From positions 545,870,971 to 545,934,970 of the forward strand of contig CM062297.1 in assembly GCA_031216915.1 (NCBI GenBank): 64,000 nt of DNA. The letters run 5' to 3'. The notes beneath the pieces are model-generated. The model ran no database searches, was not told the DNA's origin, and saw only the letters and a list, made by a program, of their open reading frames with translations. Shown piece after piece: positions 22,049 to 33,094 of the stretch (the stretch's first letter is position 1; each line of letters opens with the position of its first letter). Made by a program: the position numbers and the translations under genes. Origin of the DNA: Pictodentalium vernedei (Eukaryota; Mollusca; Scaphopoda; Dentaliida; Dentaliidae).

Positions 22049-22272
22049 ATGGGAAATAATCCAAAAGATAACAAACAATGTCTTCCAAAGATTTTACTTC
22101 AGGCTCTGGGAGTTCGCCTTATTTTAATCTGTCATGCATTAATCGCAGTATGGCGGCTGACCATACTGAGGAAAGATGACAAATACTGGTTGACTCTCGG
22201 TCTTGTCAATGTTCTACACATACCAGAAACGATATACGCCTTATTCAGAAGACGAGGAGTGGAAGCCAAATG
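22049..22272 (+). CDS. TMEM26: TMEM26-family protein, first coding exon (copy 1)
   Basis: From ATG 22049 the exon encodes about 74 residues, then a GT donor (TG|GTAAGC) at 22273 interrupts a Trp codon. Residues 19-38 (LGVRLILICHALIAVWRLTI) form a first membrane helix, and YWLTLGLVNVLHIPETIYAL a second, followed by FRRRGVEAKW. This matches the N terminus of animal TMEM26 (small hydrophobic N-term, HxLxxVWR, YWL, ET, RGxxxKW). TMEM26 proteins are multi-pass membrane proteins of poorly known function. No second exon is recognised downstream within the window. The 34.2-kb copy is a paralogue, or the two may be alternative first exons. Confidence 0.75.
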
Positions 22273-22457
22273 GTAAGCGAGGATTTATATTGAATTATTG
22301 AGGAGGAAGCGCAGTGGCGTAGCCGGGGTGGGGTGGGGGGGACGAGGGGGCGGGTTGAGGGGGTATATGCCCCCACTTCCAGCCATTCACCCCCTCTATG
22401 TTCACCTATATAGGGAACACTAGGCAAGAAATTTTAATATCTAGCAGTTCACTTGAT

Positions 22458-22605
22458 TCTGAGTCCGTTTGTGTCCACAATTTTTAAGTTGTGAAAGGCA
22501 TTGTGGCCTAATTATTGATGCCTTCCACAACTTGTTAGTCCACCTTGTGGCCTAATTATTGATGCCTTTCACAACTGATAAATTATGGACACAAACGGAC
22601 TCAGA
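22458..22605. mobile_element. Short MITE with CTGAGTCCGTTTGTGTCC ends
   Basis: The left end TCTGAGTCCGTTTGTGTCCA and the right end TGGACACAAACGGACTCAGA are exact inverted repeats. The 148-bp element contains a direct repeat of GTGGCCTAATTATTGATGCC. No family is assigned. Confidence 0.8.
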
Positions 22606-22974
22606 GTTAAGGAAATTGTGCGTTTTTTTTGTCTCGAATTTCAAAATTCCAATGGGAGGGGGCATCCCCTCTTGTGCTCGCCCAAATCTTGCTGCTACAG
22701 GGCTCGGATGATGCTGCGAATCATATTCTGTATGCCTCTCACCCTAGATATTATTCTTGTCTACCCCTTAAATTTGATATCCTCGCTACGCGCCTGCGCA
22801 GTGGTGAGGATAGATATTTGTTTATGAGAGGGCAAGTGGAGGAGGGGGGGGGGGGGCAGGTTCTTCATTTGGGAGATAGGGTTTATAATTTATGTCAACT
22901 CTTTTACCATACTCACGAAGAGAAGGGGGCACATGCACAAACGGTTTTATGAATAACTAAAGATTTTTCATTTT
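22606..22974. other. Unassigned stretch in probable first intron
   Basis: Contains a G-rich run near 22835-22858. No gene is recognised. Confidence 0.35.
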
Positions 22975-23070
22975 TGTGCTTAAAAACACTGCTTCTGTAT
23001 CTCATTGGCACGAGCTCTTCGAGATCGTTCCAATGAGATATCAAAAGCTATGGTTTCGAGGCAAAAAATG
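22975..23070. mobile_element. piggyBac-type MITE, fragment 6
   Basis: Only the palindromic centre is visible (TCTCATTGGCACGAGCTC / GATCGTTCCAATGAGA) with flanking GAGGCAAAAAATGACAAAA. Both ends are decayed. A counterpart lies at 34640 in duplication copy 2. Confidence 0.55.
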
Positions 23071-23694
23071 ACAAAATAATAAAAATTGAAAGACGAATAG
23101 AGTTAAACGGTTATTACTCGTACATTAGATGAAGAGTTGAAAGGTAATCCAGCGATCGTTTGGAAATGCGCAAGTTGCCGTTGCCACTTAGAAAACGAAC
23201 TAGATAACACTGATCCCAAATAGAAGTTTCTCAGCGGATTTTTCATTGAGTATGGGAGTGGAGGAGGGGAATAAAAAACGTCAAATGGGAGGGATACACT
23301 CAAAACATTTAACCTTCTGTTGAGTACTAGGCACAAAAAGGGATGCACCTTTTGGAAAAAGAAAACACCCCAACATCAAGACGCTTCAGAGCAAATACTG
23401 TTAAACGTGAAAAGGTGGTACTATCTGGACACTCGGGCGAACACGCATCTGTCTTTTAGTGTGCGTGTGCGTGTGTCTGTGATGGTTTGTATAGCCTGTC
23501 AAACGGGGTTACGGACAAAACTTCAACCCGTCTATTGAGGAACGTCACTGAAGCGCGGAAAAAAACATTTAGGTTCCACACCACATTTCGCACTTTGGCA
23601 CAAATGTAAATTTATAAGGAGGGGGCGTGCGTTGAAACTAAATCCACGAGTAAGTAGAATTGGGTATATGATAGCCTTAAACTTGTCTGCTTGT
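23071..23694. other. Duplicated host non-coding sequence with empty TTAA site
   Basis: Homologous to 34790-35440. The TTAA at 23401-23404 corresponds to the site where copy 2 carries a MITE (35142-35391). No gene recognised. Confidence 0.5.
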
Positions 23695-23815
23695 CAAGGT
23701 CACATCGTGTTGGACAGTGGAGGAAGCCGGAGTACTCGCAGAGAACCACCGAGTAGCTGCGAGCAACTATCAAACTTTCCAACTTACTAACTGTACACAA
23801 ACATAGTTAACAGCG
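23695..23815 (+). repeat. SINE-like fragment
   Basis: The core GGAGGAAGCCGGAGTACTCG and GCGAGCAACTATCAAACTTT are shared with the other copies. Head and tail are missing. Confidence 0.65.
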
Positions 23816-24270
23816 GTAACCCAATTTAAACAGAAAAACGGAAAAACGGGCTTTATGTAACGGGATTGTTAGATAAAATAAGATATTCTGGTAGTTTGAA
23901 AGGGACAAAGTGTCACATTCCCTGTGCACAATGTTTATTCAGCCTAGGCGTTTAGCTTCAGTTAACTGTGTTTGATCCGCAGGTATGTGACTGCTTGCTC
24001 CTTTCGCCATCCTGAAAAATTTAACGTTTTATACCATAAGGCATTACTGGTGCAATGCTTCCATAGAGCTCCTTGCATTAAAGCGGAACGATTCAACAAT
24101 AGTCTGTCAATATTTCATTGTGCTGCCTAAGAAAATGTCTTCGGGGATCTTCGTACTTTTTTGTCAAGCAAACTAGTAGACAATAAAAACCGCCCGTAAA
24201 GACCTTAACATGAATGCCATAAACAACACTGGGGAGAAAAACTACTTTGATATTCATAAATAAGTACTGC
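23816..24270. other. Unassigned non-coding stretch
   Basis: Nothing recognisable. Confidence 0.35.
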
Positions 24271-24520
24271 TTAACCCTTTACCCTACGTAACGGCAAAAC
24301 CTGGCCAGCGCTATTCTTAAAAATCACCATTTACTTTTCATTATTTTTTTATTTTTTGTCTCAAAAACATAGCGTATTACACCTCACTGGCGCAAGCACG
24401 TTGAGCTCGTTCCATTGAGAGGCCATAACCTATGTTTTTGACGCAAAAAAATTAAAAAAAAATAGTTATTCAAGAATTTTGTTTGCAAATGTCTGCCTTT
24501 CGTGTTAGGAAAAGGATTAA
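24271..24520. mobile_element. piggyBac-type MITE, copy 7
   Basis: TTAACCCTTTACCCTACG at the left and TTAGGAAAAGGATTAA at the right. Inside it is CATAGCGTATTACACC paired imperfectly with GGCCATAACCTATG around GTTGAGCTCGTTCC. The arms are diverged. Confidence 0.75.
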
Positions 24521-24610
24521 AAAGGAGTATAAAATTGTATCTTTATTGTTTGTTGCATTCCGATTTTGTAGTAGCGTGTGTGTTCTATATTTTATACTCC
24601 CCACCGATAT

Positions 24611-24775
24611 CACCCACCACCACCCACCCACCCATACCCACCCACCATAAACACCCACCCACCCACCCGCCCACCCACCCACCCACCCACCCAAATCACC
24701 CACCCACTCACCCAGGCACCCACCCACCGACCCACCCACCCACCGAATCACCCACCCACCCACCCACCCACCCAC
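24611..24775. repeat. (CCCA)n minisatellite
   Basis: Imperfect CCCA/CCCACCCA units over about 165 bp. The Pro/His/Thr open frames here are not genes. Confidence 0.9.
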
Positions 24776-24873
24776 GTTGTTCTCGGATTTCTGAAGATAA
24801 TTGGGCCATGAATTGTTCTCATGACATTTTATTTTATTGGTCGAGTTATGCTAACAACCGAGACCTATGCTTT

Positions 24874-24928
24874 GGCGGGCGGGCGGGCGGGCGGGCGGGC
24901 GGGCGGGCGGGCGGGCGGGCGGGCGGGC
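24874..24928. repeat. (GGGC)n microsatellite
   Basis: About 13 perfect GGGC units, G-rich on the plus strand. Confidence 0.95.
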
Positions 24929-24977
24929 ATTGCCGGTGGGCGGACGCAGGGGGGTCCGGTTGTCCGGGCGTCCTCGC

Positions 24978-25490
24978 ACTGTTAGCGCAATCGTTCTCCG
25001 ATTTGACTAATAGTTGTCATGCGGGTGTTTTGCAATAATGTCTCAAGCGAGTTCGAAAACTGGCCCGGGCCGATTTTTTTCGTTACAGAGTTATGGGCCT
25101 TGCAGGTTTATGGGCTTTAATTAGTCAATTTATACGAATTTTGAGCTCGTTAGCGTAATAACTTGAACAAACGTGCTCCGATTTGACTAATATTTGTCAT
25201 ACATATCTTTTGCTATAATATCTCAAGCGAAATTCGAAAACTGGCCCGTTCCAGTTTTATGTTACATAGTTATCGGCCTCAATTAGTCATTTTTGCGAAT
25301 TTTGGGCTCGTTAGCTCTATAACTTGAACAATCTCTCTCCGATTTGACGAATATTAGTCTTTTGTAATAATATCTCAAGCAAGTTCGAACACTGCCCCGG
25401 TCTGATTTCTCGTTATAGAGTTATGGGTCTTGATTGATTTCTCATTATAGAGTTATGGGTCTTAATTAGTCCATTTTGTTACGAATTTTG
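24978..25490. repeat. Degenerate tandem repeat, about three 160-170-bp units
   Basis: Each unit carries CGTTAGC, CTCCGATTTGACTAATA, ATCTCAAGCGA, TTCGAAAACTGGCCC, GAGTTATGGGCCT and AATTAGTCA in the same order. The units begin near 24978, 25148 and 25308. The last has an internal duplication of a TTATAGAGTTATGGGTCTT block. Confidence 0.75.
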
Positions 25491-26066
25491 AGGTCTGTAT
25501 TGTCAATTTTTACGAATTTTAGCTCAGCGCGATGACTTTTCAGATTTTGAATAGAGAGTGCATGAAGAAAGTAGCCACAACTCAACGCCTGCATCTCTGA
25601 CGCGTACCTCTTGTTATCAGTTCTGGCACAAATGAGATAGCAGACTTTCAGTAACCATTCATTAGTGCCATCAAGTGTGTGAGTCAAAAGTATGTTTCTG
25701 TTGATATTCTATACATCACCACCAACTTCATTTTGGTGTATATTTCGTATCTGCTTATTTGAATTTGGGGGATCTGAGACTTGGGATTTGTCTTAGTAAA
25801 TTCTTTTGTCGTTACTTACATAGCATCTGATAATCTGGAAAAGAAAGAAAGATGTTTTATTACACGCTTGTTCTGTGACATCACCATCTACAGCAACACT
25901 AAGCCATGCGGAAAATGAAAATCCGTTCCGCACACATATGCGGAACAGAAACCGTCAACAAACTATTTTTAAATGGAAGCGAAATTTCACTGGAATTTTC
26001 TACAAATCGTGCATGATAATAGCAATCTGAATCCCTATCGATAGATAAAAACCGTCCTCTGAGTAC
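25491..26066. other. Unassigned non-coding stretch
   Basis: No gene or repeat recognised. Confidence 0.35.
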
Positions 26067-26122
26067 CACTGTGTTCTATGTACCAGTCGGCACATAGAAC
26101 ACATTGGAACTCCGGGGACGAA
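26067..26122. repeat. Short fold-back repeat
   Basis: Inverted repeat TGTGTTCTATGT / ACATAGAACACA around CCAGTCGGC. The same hairpin with longer arms occurs at 31743-31799. Confidence 0.7.
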
Positions 26123-26274
26123 ATAGTAACACGAGTTCCCCTCGCAAATTTAGTTGACGATTTAATGTGTTCTTTTTGTTGATAGTTGTCAAATGAATTG
26201 CTGATTGCTCCTTCTAATAACTGTTTTTATAGACAGAAAGGCGTGTAATAAACATAGAACGACTTGTGTCATCA

Positions 26275-26322
26275 CGGAAGGATAAAACTCGAGGCGTGAT
26301 GCCTCTCATTTTGTCCTTCTGC
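26275..26322. repeat. Hairpin
   Basis: GAAGGATAAAA...GAGGC and GCCTC...TTTTGTCCTTC pair around GTGAT, with two small internal mismatched stretches. Confidence 0.6.
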
Positions 26323-26496
26323 GCTGGCACTCGTGCCAATATCGATTAACCCATTCACAAGAGCGTGTCGTTCTGTGTATTTACCAGAGGAATCCCGCTG
26401 CCATTGTTCGTGTGTAATGATCAATATAATGCAATTTCAGACGACTACTTTGTTCGATCTTTTCGCATGTCAGTTGCAAAGAATAATGAAAAGTGA

Positions 26497-26610
26497 TTTC
26501 ATATGATATTTCTGTACCGAGTTTACTAAAATCTATCTGAGCCGAGGTTCAACGAGGCTCAGATCGATTTTAGTGAACGAGGACCATAAATTTCATGTCA
26601 AATCGTGACG
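26497..26610. mobile_element. Fold-back element
   Basis: Arms ACTAAAATCTATCTGAGCC and GGCTCAGATCGATTTTAGT flank GAGGTTCAACGA, with outer ATGATATTT / AAATTTCAT partly pairing. Layout is like the palindromic MITEs but with a different sequence. Confidence 0.55.
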
Positions 26611-26641
26611 AATTTTATTCTTTTAATCACATGATGTGTAA

Positions 26642-26757
26642 TTTAACTTTTAGCTAACGTAACGTCTAAAGCTGGCCAGCGCTGTTCACAAAAATCGCCA
26701 GTCAATTTTTTTTAAAATTTATGGCCATAGCTTATGAACCCTCATCGGAACGAGCTT
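26642..26757. mobile_element. piggyBac-type MITE, truncated copy 8
   Basis: Left part only: TTTAGCTAACGTAACG, GCTGGCCAGCGCTGTTCACA and the first palindrome arm (CATAGCTTATGAACCCTCAT), ending abruptly after CGGAACGAGCTTG. Confidence 0.65.
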
Positions 26758-26779
26758 GCCATTTTGTGTACTGTTTGGC

Positions 26780-27090
26780 GCCATCTTGGTTTCCGTGGTG
26801 CCATTGTAGCTCATTTGCTTGATGAGATTCGAGTCGTTCGAGCAATGCCTTTTCCATTCATTGCTCAATAGCTCATTTGATGAAATTGTGATCTATGTTT
26901 CCCGACGCCCCCTTACAGCACTCGATCTTACATCCGTCTGGACGTCCGCACCCCATTTCCCGAGATGAGTATAATAGGCGTATGTGGGGCCACTCGTTCG
27001 TTTGCTCAATGGGATTCGTGTCATCAGAGAGATGCCTGTTCCAGTCGCTGCTCGATAGCTCATTTGGGAACTTGGAATAGGTATGGAAAA
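26780..27090. repeat. Dispersed repeat with GATAGCTCATTTG units
   Basis: Units such as TAGCTCATTTG, GATTCG(A/T)GTCGTTCGAG and TGCCTGTTCCAGTCGCTGCTCGATAGCTC repeat imperfectly, and the same blocks occur at 29190-29380. Confidence 0.6.
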
Positions 27091-27474
27091 GGTGTTAGAC
27101 CAAGCGAACTGTATTCGACTGTTAGTACTAGTAGGGACGTGGCTAGAGGCTTCCGATTGGGGTGTAGGGTAGTGAATTTCCTTAGTCGGAAATTCACTTC
27201 CGAGAAAAAGTTTGAAATTGAAGCCACGAAAGGGGGCATAAAATTTATTCTTGTAAATGAAATGACAACACATTTATGATAGAATTATCAGGTTATTATT
27301 ATTTGGTATTATTCTGAGAATTGAACATGTGCTAAACAAATGCTCAAGCTGAGAATTTTGAGCAATTCACACTGTCCTAACATAAAGTCAGATCTTACGC
27401 AGGAATGATTTGGTGACTGTGAATGATGGATTTAACTCAGGATAACGATTTTACATGATATGATTTTCTTGAAG
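27091..27474. other. Unassigned stretch
   Basis: Includes a near-palindrome GTAGTGAATTTCC...GGAAATTCACTTCC at about 27168-27202. No gene recognised. Confidence 0.35.
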
Positions 27475-27990
27475 TACACTGCAAAAAATATAGGTTCTCT
27501 TTAGAACCAAAACTGGTTCTGATCTTGTCCATGAGATGGAACCAGTTCTGCTTAAACAGTATTTATTTCAAATCAAATAAATTTACCAAGATAAGCATTC
27601 AATTTTAACAGAATATTACATGAACTGAAGTAGATTCAGCAGAAAACTTGGAGCTTATTAAAGGCAGTCGCCAAACATTTTGAAACAAAGGAGATATGAA
27701 CAGTTGGTATATCGAACCAGTTTTGGTTCTGAACAGAACCAAAACTGGTTCGATATGCCAACTGTTCATATCTCCTTTGCTTAATAATGATTAGAGACAA
27801 CCTCGTATGAGCTCTAAACTTACGGTTGAAACCCCCTCAATTTATGTTTAATTCTGTTAATATTTAATGTTAATCTTTATAAATTTAATTGATTTGAAAT
27901 AAATATTGTTTAAACAGAACTGGTTCCATCTCAGGGACAAGATTAGAACCAGTTTTGGTTCTAAAGAGAATCTATATTTTTTGCAGTGTA
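27475..27990. mobile_element. Long fold-back MITE with TA target site
   Basis: The ends TA-CACTGCAAAAAATATAG and CTATATTTTTTGCAGTG-TA are inverted. Pairing continues inward through TTCTCTTTAGAACCAAAACT, AGATGGAACCAGTTCTG and ATTTATTTCAAATCAA, so the whole 516-bp element can fold. At its centre (27686-27779) is a second palindrome, GAACCAGTTTTGGTTCT facing AGAACCAAAACTGGTTC. A TA target fits Tc1/mariner-type MITEs. It is non-coding. Confidence 0.85.
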
Positions 27991-29091
27991 CATTACGAGG
28001 AATTTTTTTATTTCGATAAGTAAACGTACTATAGAAATCTCGTACCGATTGACATCATGCTTACTTATGAAGCTTGATATTGCGTACACTGTAGTTGTAA
28101 ATAGTAATAGTGAGAATGTTTGCCGATTTGAAACCGAGTTGGGATTTTTGGAAGTAAAGGAGACATCAGCATCACCAAAGAAACTCTAAAATACAGATAG
28201 ATGGAATTTCCAACTACTCACGACTTACCCTCCGAATTTCCAACTATAGGTAATTTTGGCCAGGATTGGGGGGGAGGGGTGACACCCCACCCACCACCCC
28301 CTGTCGCCACGTCCCTGAGTACTAGTGGAAGATAGTACGATAGTGATATGAAGTGGGACGCGTAATGGCAGTAGTGTAATAATAGGTACTGAGAGTCATA
28401 TTGCCACAAGTCAATAGTAATGGTGGCACACTCTAACACAGGACAGGGTAGTAGTGGCCAACAGTAATGCTATAAGGTTGGTAGAACACTGTAGTACTGG
28501 TGAATACAACGGGGGTTGATCGTAGGAGATATGGTAGTGACTATGGACAAGTCAGCAGTACTGGCCTTGCAGTTTTGAAAGTCATGGGGTGACCTGGAAG
28601 GCAGTGGACAAACAGGCAGTAGTAGAAACCATAACTATCCCTAAAAAGATATACTCCAATAAATCTGCTCTAAAAGGTACACCCCAGTAGCAGAGGCGGA
28701 CTGGCCGCTTGGTCCACCTGGAAAATTCCCGGTGGACCCCCTATTGAGTTCCCCCTTTGACCCCCAAAACTGATGCAGCCGAACACCTGTTGGTGTGAGA
28801 AATTTCGTGAAAATGACCAAAAAGCGAAATGGATCTGATTGCATAGAGGAAATTTCGATATAACAGTAGTCTACTCTGCAATTGATAGCTCAGATGAAAG
28901 GAAACAGCGTTCCTTCAATTTCAAAAATCAATTTTTTTCCGATTGGGCCGAACTATGGTGTTCCCGACCCCGACCCCCACCCCCTGGAAGAACCAGTTTT
29001 GTCGGATGAAGATGAATATTATATATAGCTGCCATCGAAATGGTATGTGGACTGCCACTAATTGCAAGTAAGCCGTATTCGTTCAATTCAG
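27991..29091. other. Unassigned non-coding stretch
   Basis: No gene recognised. 28190-28330 contains a partly repeated CGGAATTTCCAACTA motif and GGGACGTGGC(T/G), also seen near 27130 in the opposite orientation. 28688-28740 resembles the GGCGGACTGG repeat below. Confidence 0.35.
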
Positions 29092-29142
29092 GGCCCCTTG
29101 GTACGTTTCCCGGCAACGTTTTTTGGCCCAGTCCGCCCCTGT
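29092..29142 (-). repeat. Dispersed repeat fragment (GGCGGACTGGGCC)
   Basis: The reverse complement reads CAGGGGCGGACTGGGCCAAA, ACGTTGCC, GGAAAC, CCAAG, nearly identical to the plus strand at 32092-32142. Confidence 0.7.
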
Positions 29143-29189
29143 CCAGTAGGTATCCTCACGCAGTGCATCACCATGTCATAAGTGTCTTT

Positions 29190-29380
29190 AACTACCGAGG
29201 TGTGTCGAAGAGGCGTATGCGGAGTCACACGTTCGAGCAATTAGTCGATAGCTCATTTGCTCGATAAGATTCGAGTTGTTCGCGTGGTGCCTGTTCAAGT
29301 AACTACTCGATAGCTCATGAGCCCGATAAGATTTAAGTCGCCAGAGCCTGTTCCAGTCACTACTCGACTGGCGCTTGGAT
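29190..29380. repeat. Dispersed repeat with GATAGCTCAT units, second copy
   Basis: Three imperfect units of about 60-70 bp with CGATAGCTCAT, CGATAAGATT(C/T)(G/A)AGT and GCCTGTTC(C/A)AGT, shared with 26780-27090. Confidence 0.65.
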
Positions 29381-29814
29381 TTATTCTTAGGTACCCTGGC
29401 GGGATTTAGATGGGTGGACTGATCTGATTTGTCGAGGCCAAAGGTCAAGACCGGAGAGGCCTAAGATCAAACGGAACACTAGGATAATCGGAAAATGGGC
29501 ATGAACAGGTAGAATAGGGTATAGAAAGACAAAAGCAGAGGATCATGAAGGAATCCGCACTAGATAGACTGCTAGAGATAGAATAATTAGAATAGCGCCT
29601 GTAATAGGCAGAACACGAAATGAGAATTCTGGTAAAATTCGAGCCAGTAAAAGTACCCTTGTTCAATAGAGCACCCCCCCCCCCTCCCCAAGTTCCATAG
29701 TACTAATAGCTGTACGTGCTGGTCTTATAAAGAGGATTCATGGAATTCTTACAAAATAAGGTCGTTTTTTTGGTGATTTGAGTTAATTCTCTGGCCCATT
29801 TGGGTAATTAGAAT
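29381..29814. other. Unassigned non-coding stretch
   Basis: Poly-C run near 29671. Nothing else recognised. Confidence 0.35.
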
Positions 29815-30090
29815 TAGGCTAGTTCATTCGAACTCAACCTCCGAACGCACCCACGTCCTATATAGAGAGTCTGGGATCACATAATTACCACGTGTCGCCA
29901 TAGAAATGAAGATGGCGGCCCCCTGTATACAAAATGAACTTCGAAAACAGGTATCAACCTAACAACACGCCCTGCGCATGCGCACTGAGACCACGAATCA
30001 GTATGGTAATGACGTCACAACATGGCCGCACACGCGCTACCATAATAATCGAACATAGCGTCGCTGGGTCACGTGACTATGATCTTCGGT
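29815..30090 (+). repeat. Dispersed repeat with AAGATGGCGGC and CACGTGAC boxes, copy 1
   Basis: Shares with 35575-35850 the blocks TTCGAAC, CCTCCGAAC, CACGTG, CCATAGAAA, AAGATGGCGGCC, GACGTCACAA, ATGGCCGC and GGGTCACGTGACTATG in order. AAGATGGCGGC is a YY1-type site, TGACGTCA a CRE-type site and CACGTG an E-box, so the repeat carries several promoter-like motifs. Function is inferred only. Confidence 0.65.
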
Positions 30091-31054
30091 CGCAGGCTTT
30101 TATGGAGTTACCTTTCGCTGATATCTCGGCCGATATGAAACTAATCGAGTAATAACCTCCAGTTATTTCACTTGTGGGCTCGAGATAGATGTATTTCCTC
30201 GCGCTCTTGCCGCATGTGGAAATACATAATTTCTCGAACCAACGAATGAGGTAAACTCAGATAATCGTCGATATTGACGCAAAGGCAATAGATGTCCATT
30301 ATGCATGCGTAACAGATGGAGAGAGAACCGCGGGAGCCGTTGACATCTACCACACAAAGCGACCGATTTACCACGACTCTTAAGAGAAATGGAAATTTAC
30401 TCGGTTGGTGTGAAACAAATCGCCAAATCTGACAATGAGCCTTCAATAACACATCACTATGTCGAAATGATCCTGCTATCTCCCAGATGAGGATGTTATG
30501 TGTTTCGGGTTACTCCCTATCGGGGGGATTTCCTGATGGTCCTCATAGCCTCATACAACAAAACTGTAGGAGCGAAGAGCTTTTAAAATGATAAGACGAA
30601 GGCATGAAGAATGTTAACCTCACACTCACACAGGGAAAGACGAACTGACACGATGTGGTCGAGGAAGATGTTTGGACTGATACTGGTCAATGTAAATTCT
30701 GATTTCTGATTGGTTAATTGATTCTAATGGAGTGATTTGATTCATCAGTTGAGTGATTTCAATGCAGACAAAATCAATGCAAGAACGACAGTAAACGGAA
30801 TAGGGTTAGGGCGGACAAAAGATTTAAAAAATTTAAACATTATTATATCAAATTACCCATTCTGCTCCAAGTTGAGACCTCTATTGTTCTATCGGAGTAA
30901 ACTCCTGAAAAATAATGAAAAAACACTCACAGACTCCACTCCACTCCAACCATCCTTGCGTTATAGTAACCAAACAATCCCAGTCGGCCACTTTCAAGAC
31001 TGTTGTCGTTCATCTTTGGTAATACTGGTTATTGTCGAGTCGTTTTCGGGGATT
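30091..31054. other. Unassigned non-coding stretch
   Basis: No gene, RNA or known repeat recognised. Confidence 0.35.
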
Positions 31055-31210
31055 CAGCGTACTCTCATTGAATCGAACACATCCAAAGAACACTAGATAT
31101 TATCTATAGTACTAGGAGCGTAATCACTTAACACCATAGAAAGGTAACGATGCCGCCAAACAAAATGGACGACCTTTACACGTGTCACCACAACAACACA
31201 CACTGGATAT
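31055..31210 (+). repeat. Dispersed AAGATGGCGGC-type repeat, diverged copy
   Basis: ACTCTCATTGAATCGAACAC, CACCATAGAAA, ATGCCGCC, AAAATGGACGAC and CACGTGTCACCACAACAACA correspond to blocks in the 35.6-kb copy. Confidence 0.55.
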
Positions 31211-31742
31211 GTGTACTAAACTACATATACCGTATACAGAGTAAGTGGCCTTGTTGTGATATTTGGTTTCATTACGGATGTATATCACATGTTATAGCGG
31301 TAAACCTTTCTCAACAGTTACACAAACGTCAAAATTCTATTGGTTTAAACATATTTTATTTGCCATAAGAATGCAAAAGGATTGGAGAAAAAGTTATACA
31401 AATTAATTAATCTCCGTTCTCGAACAAGAATATACATTTGAAAATGCGGCACGGCAATACGTACAAACTAAGATATAAATTATAAAGGCTTATTCAAAAA
31501 GTAAAATTGTTAAAACTGTTAAGAGAACAAGGGAAGTAGAGAAGAAGGGGAAAGGTAGTTAGATTATCGTCAGGGCAAAGGTACGGAATGTCAAGAGCAC
31601 TAGATGAATTTAAGCAGTTTGGATTTGAAATATAATTCACATCGAACTGGAACATAAACGATAATGTGTTGTTTATTTTATAAGCAACGAACTTAACTGA
31701 AATTAAATGAAACGACCGATGGAACTGAGGAATCGTCTCTTG
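31211..31742. other. Unassigned non-coding stretch
   Basis: Nothing recognised. Confidence 0.35.
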
Positions 31743-31799
31743 AGTTCCAATGTGTTCTATGTTCCTACTGGCACATATAACACATTGGAACTCAGGGGA
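31743..31799. repeat. Fold-back repeat
   Basis: Arms GAGTTCCAATGTGTTCTATG and CATATAACACATTGGAACTC pair around TTCCTACTGG with a one-base difference. Same family as 26067. Confidence 0.75.
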
Positions 31800-32091
31800 C
31801 GGAATGTCTGTACTTTGGAGAAGCGTAAAGCATTCTGTTTTTCTGGGATATTAATAATTCCAAGAAGTAAATCGTTGACAGTTGTTACTGTACAGGAGTT
31901 CAGGCCGTTCAGCATTTCTCTTCTCTGAGTTGTGCAATTCGGGCACATTGGGAGATCGAAGAGATAAATTCTGTACAGCAACTTTGGCATGAAGGAAATA
32001 TTTACACCAGCAAAGTTGTTGCTATCATAATCCCTATACACAAATGGATTGCTGGAACACTCATTGGTCACATAGAGAAAAGTATCTCATC
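31800..32091. other. Unassigned spacer
   Basis: No feature recognised. Confidence 0.3.
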
Positions 32092-32142
32092 CAGGGGCGG
32101 ACTGGGCCAAAAACGTTGCCAGGAAACACACCAAGAGGGCCC
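32092..32142 (+). repeat. Dispersed repeat fragment (GGCGGACTGGGCC)
   Basis: CAGGGGCGGACTGGGCCAAA followed by ACGTTGCCAGGAAAC. Same family as 29092, opposite orientation. Confidence 0.7.
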
Positions 32143-33094
32143 CAGACAAGAGGGCTGCCATTCCAACGAGCCGTAGGCTCGAGCGAAATATGACTACGTC
32201 ATTCCAACGAGTTATGTAAAACACCCACCGATTCAAACACACACCGCGTTCTGTGTTTATTACACATCCATGCATTAAATTTCATTTAAATAAATAACTT
32301 TTAATTCTGATGTTTAAATCCAAAGGTGAAGAGTCCGTTATTTTTGTTTGAAGTGATACTGATCACATGGATCGATAAAAAATCAAAACAACAATAGAGA
32401 ACCAGTCTAAACATTCGTTATCTTTTCTATTGGGCGTGTTTGTTGAAATTCGTATCGCTGTTTCTCTTCGGCTAGTGTCCATTCACGACTAACCATTTGG
32501 TGGCTATTACTGATAGTAAAAATATAAGTATAAATTTGGGCGGATTTGCAAAAATAGCTGAGAGAAACTCAGACGATCGATAATTGTATAACGAAATTTG
32601 GAAACTTTTCGAAGTAGAACTAATGACGCAACAGTAAGAAACTAGTCTAAACGGCACGGAGAAAAGGTTCCGGCTTGTATATCACCAGTTAAACAGAAAC
32701 ATCTATGTCATAGCAGCGATTTCGCTAAATACAAGGGTTTAAAGTTTAATGGATGTGTAATAAAAATTGAATATTTTCAACACAGTTTAGTTATTTTTGA
32801 CAAAAAAGAAGTGCCGAGATTGGAAAGTTGATACATTGTAACTGATTTCATGCTTGTAAACACCATGGCGCTTGATGGAGTCACGTCATCAAACGTCATC
32901 GTTGGGAGGAGTTACCGCGTTGATTGACTAAATCTGACTTGACGCCATCTTGTGGCAGGAGGGGGGAGGGGGGGGGGGTGCGACGTTTTTCGCTGACGTT
33001 CCAGCAATCCAGTTGTGTATAGATTAGTGATCATGGTAATACACACACACCCGGGCATTGTTTAAAATCGACACAGTCGTAATTTTTCTTTAAC
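32143..33094. other. Unassigned non-coding stretch
   Basis: G-rich run near 32959-32980. No gene recognised. Confidence 0.35.

Larger units (their letters stand above)
18720..23460 (+). repeat. Segmental duplication, copy 1 (carries TMEM26-like exon)
   Basis: Blocks shared in the same order with 33095-35440 include AAATCTTCATG near 18738, CAGCTGAATG near 18838, CACTGTCTTTCCG near 21020, CAGAAATCGGAAATAC near 21314, the exon at 22049, and TTTAACCTTCTGTTGAG near 23310. Copy 1 has gained a MITE, a SINE and a Tc1 element between the second and third blocks. The divergence is moderate, so the duplication is old. Confidence 0.75.

Noticed and set aside
24502-25038. 178-codon Pro/Gly-rich ORF
   Set aside because: Built from (CCCA)n and (GGGC)n repeats joined by chance.
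24978-25490. CRISPR-like array
   Set aside because: Units are degenerate and long with no uniform short repeats and spacers, in an animal genome.
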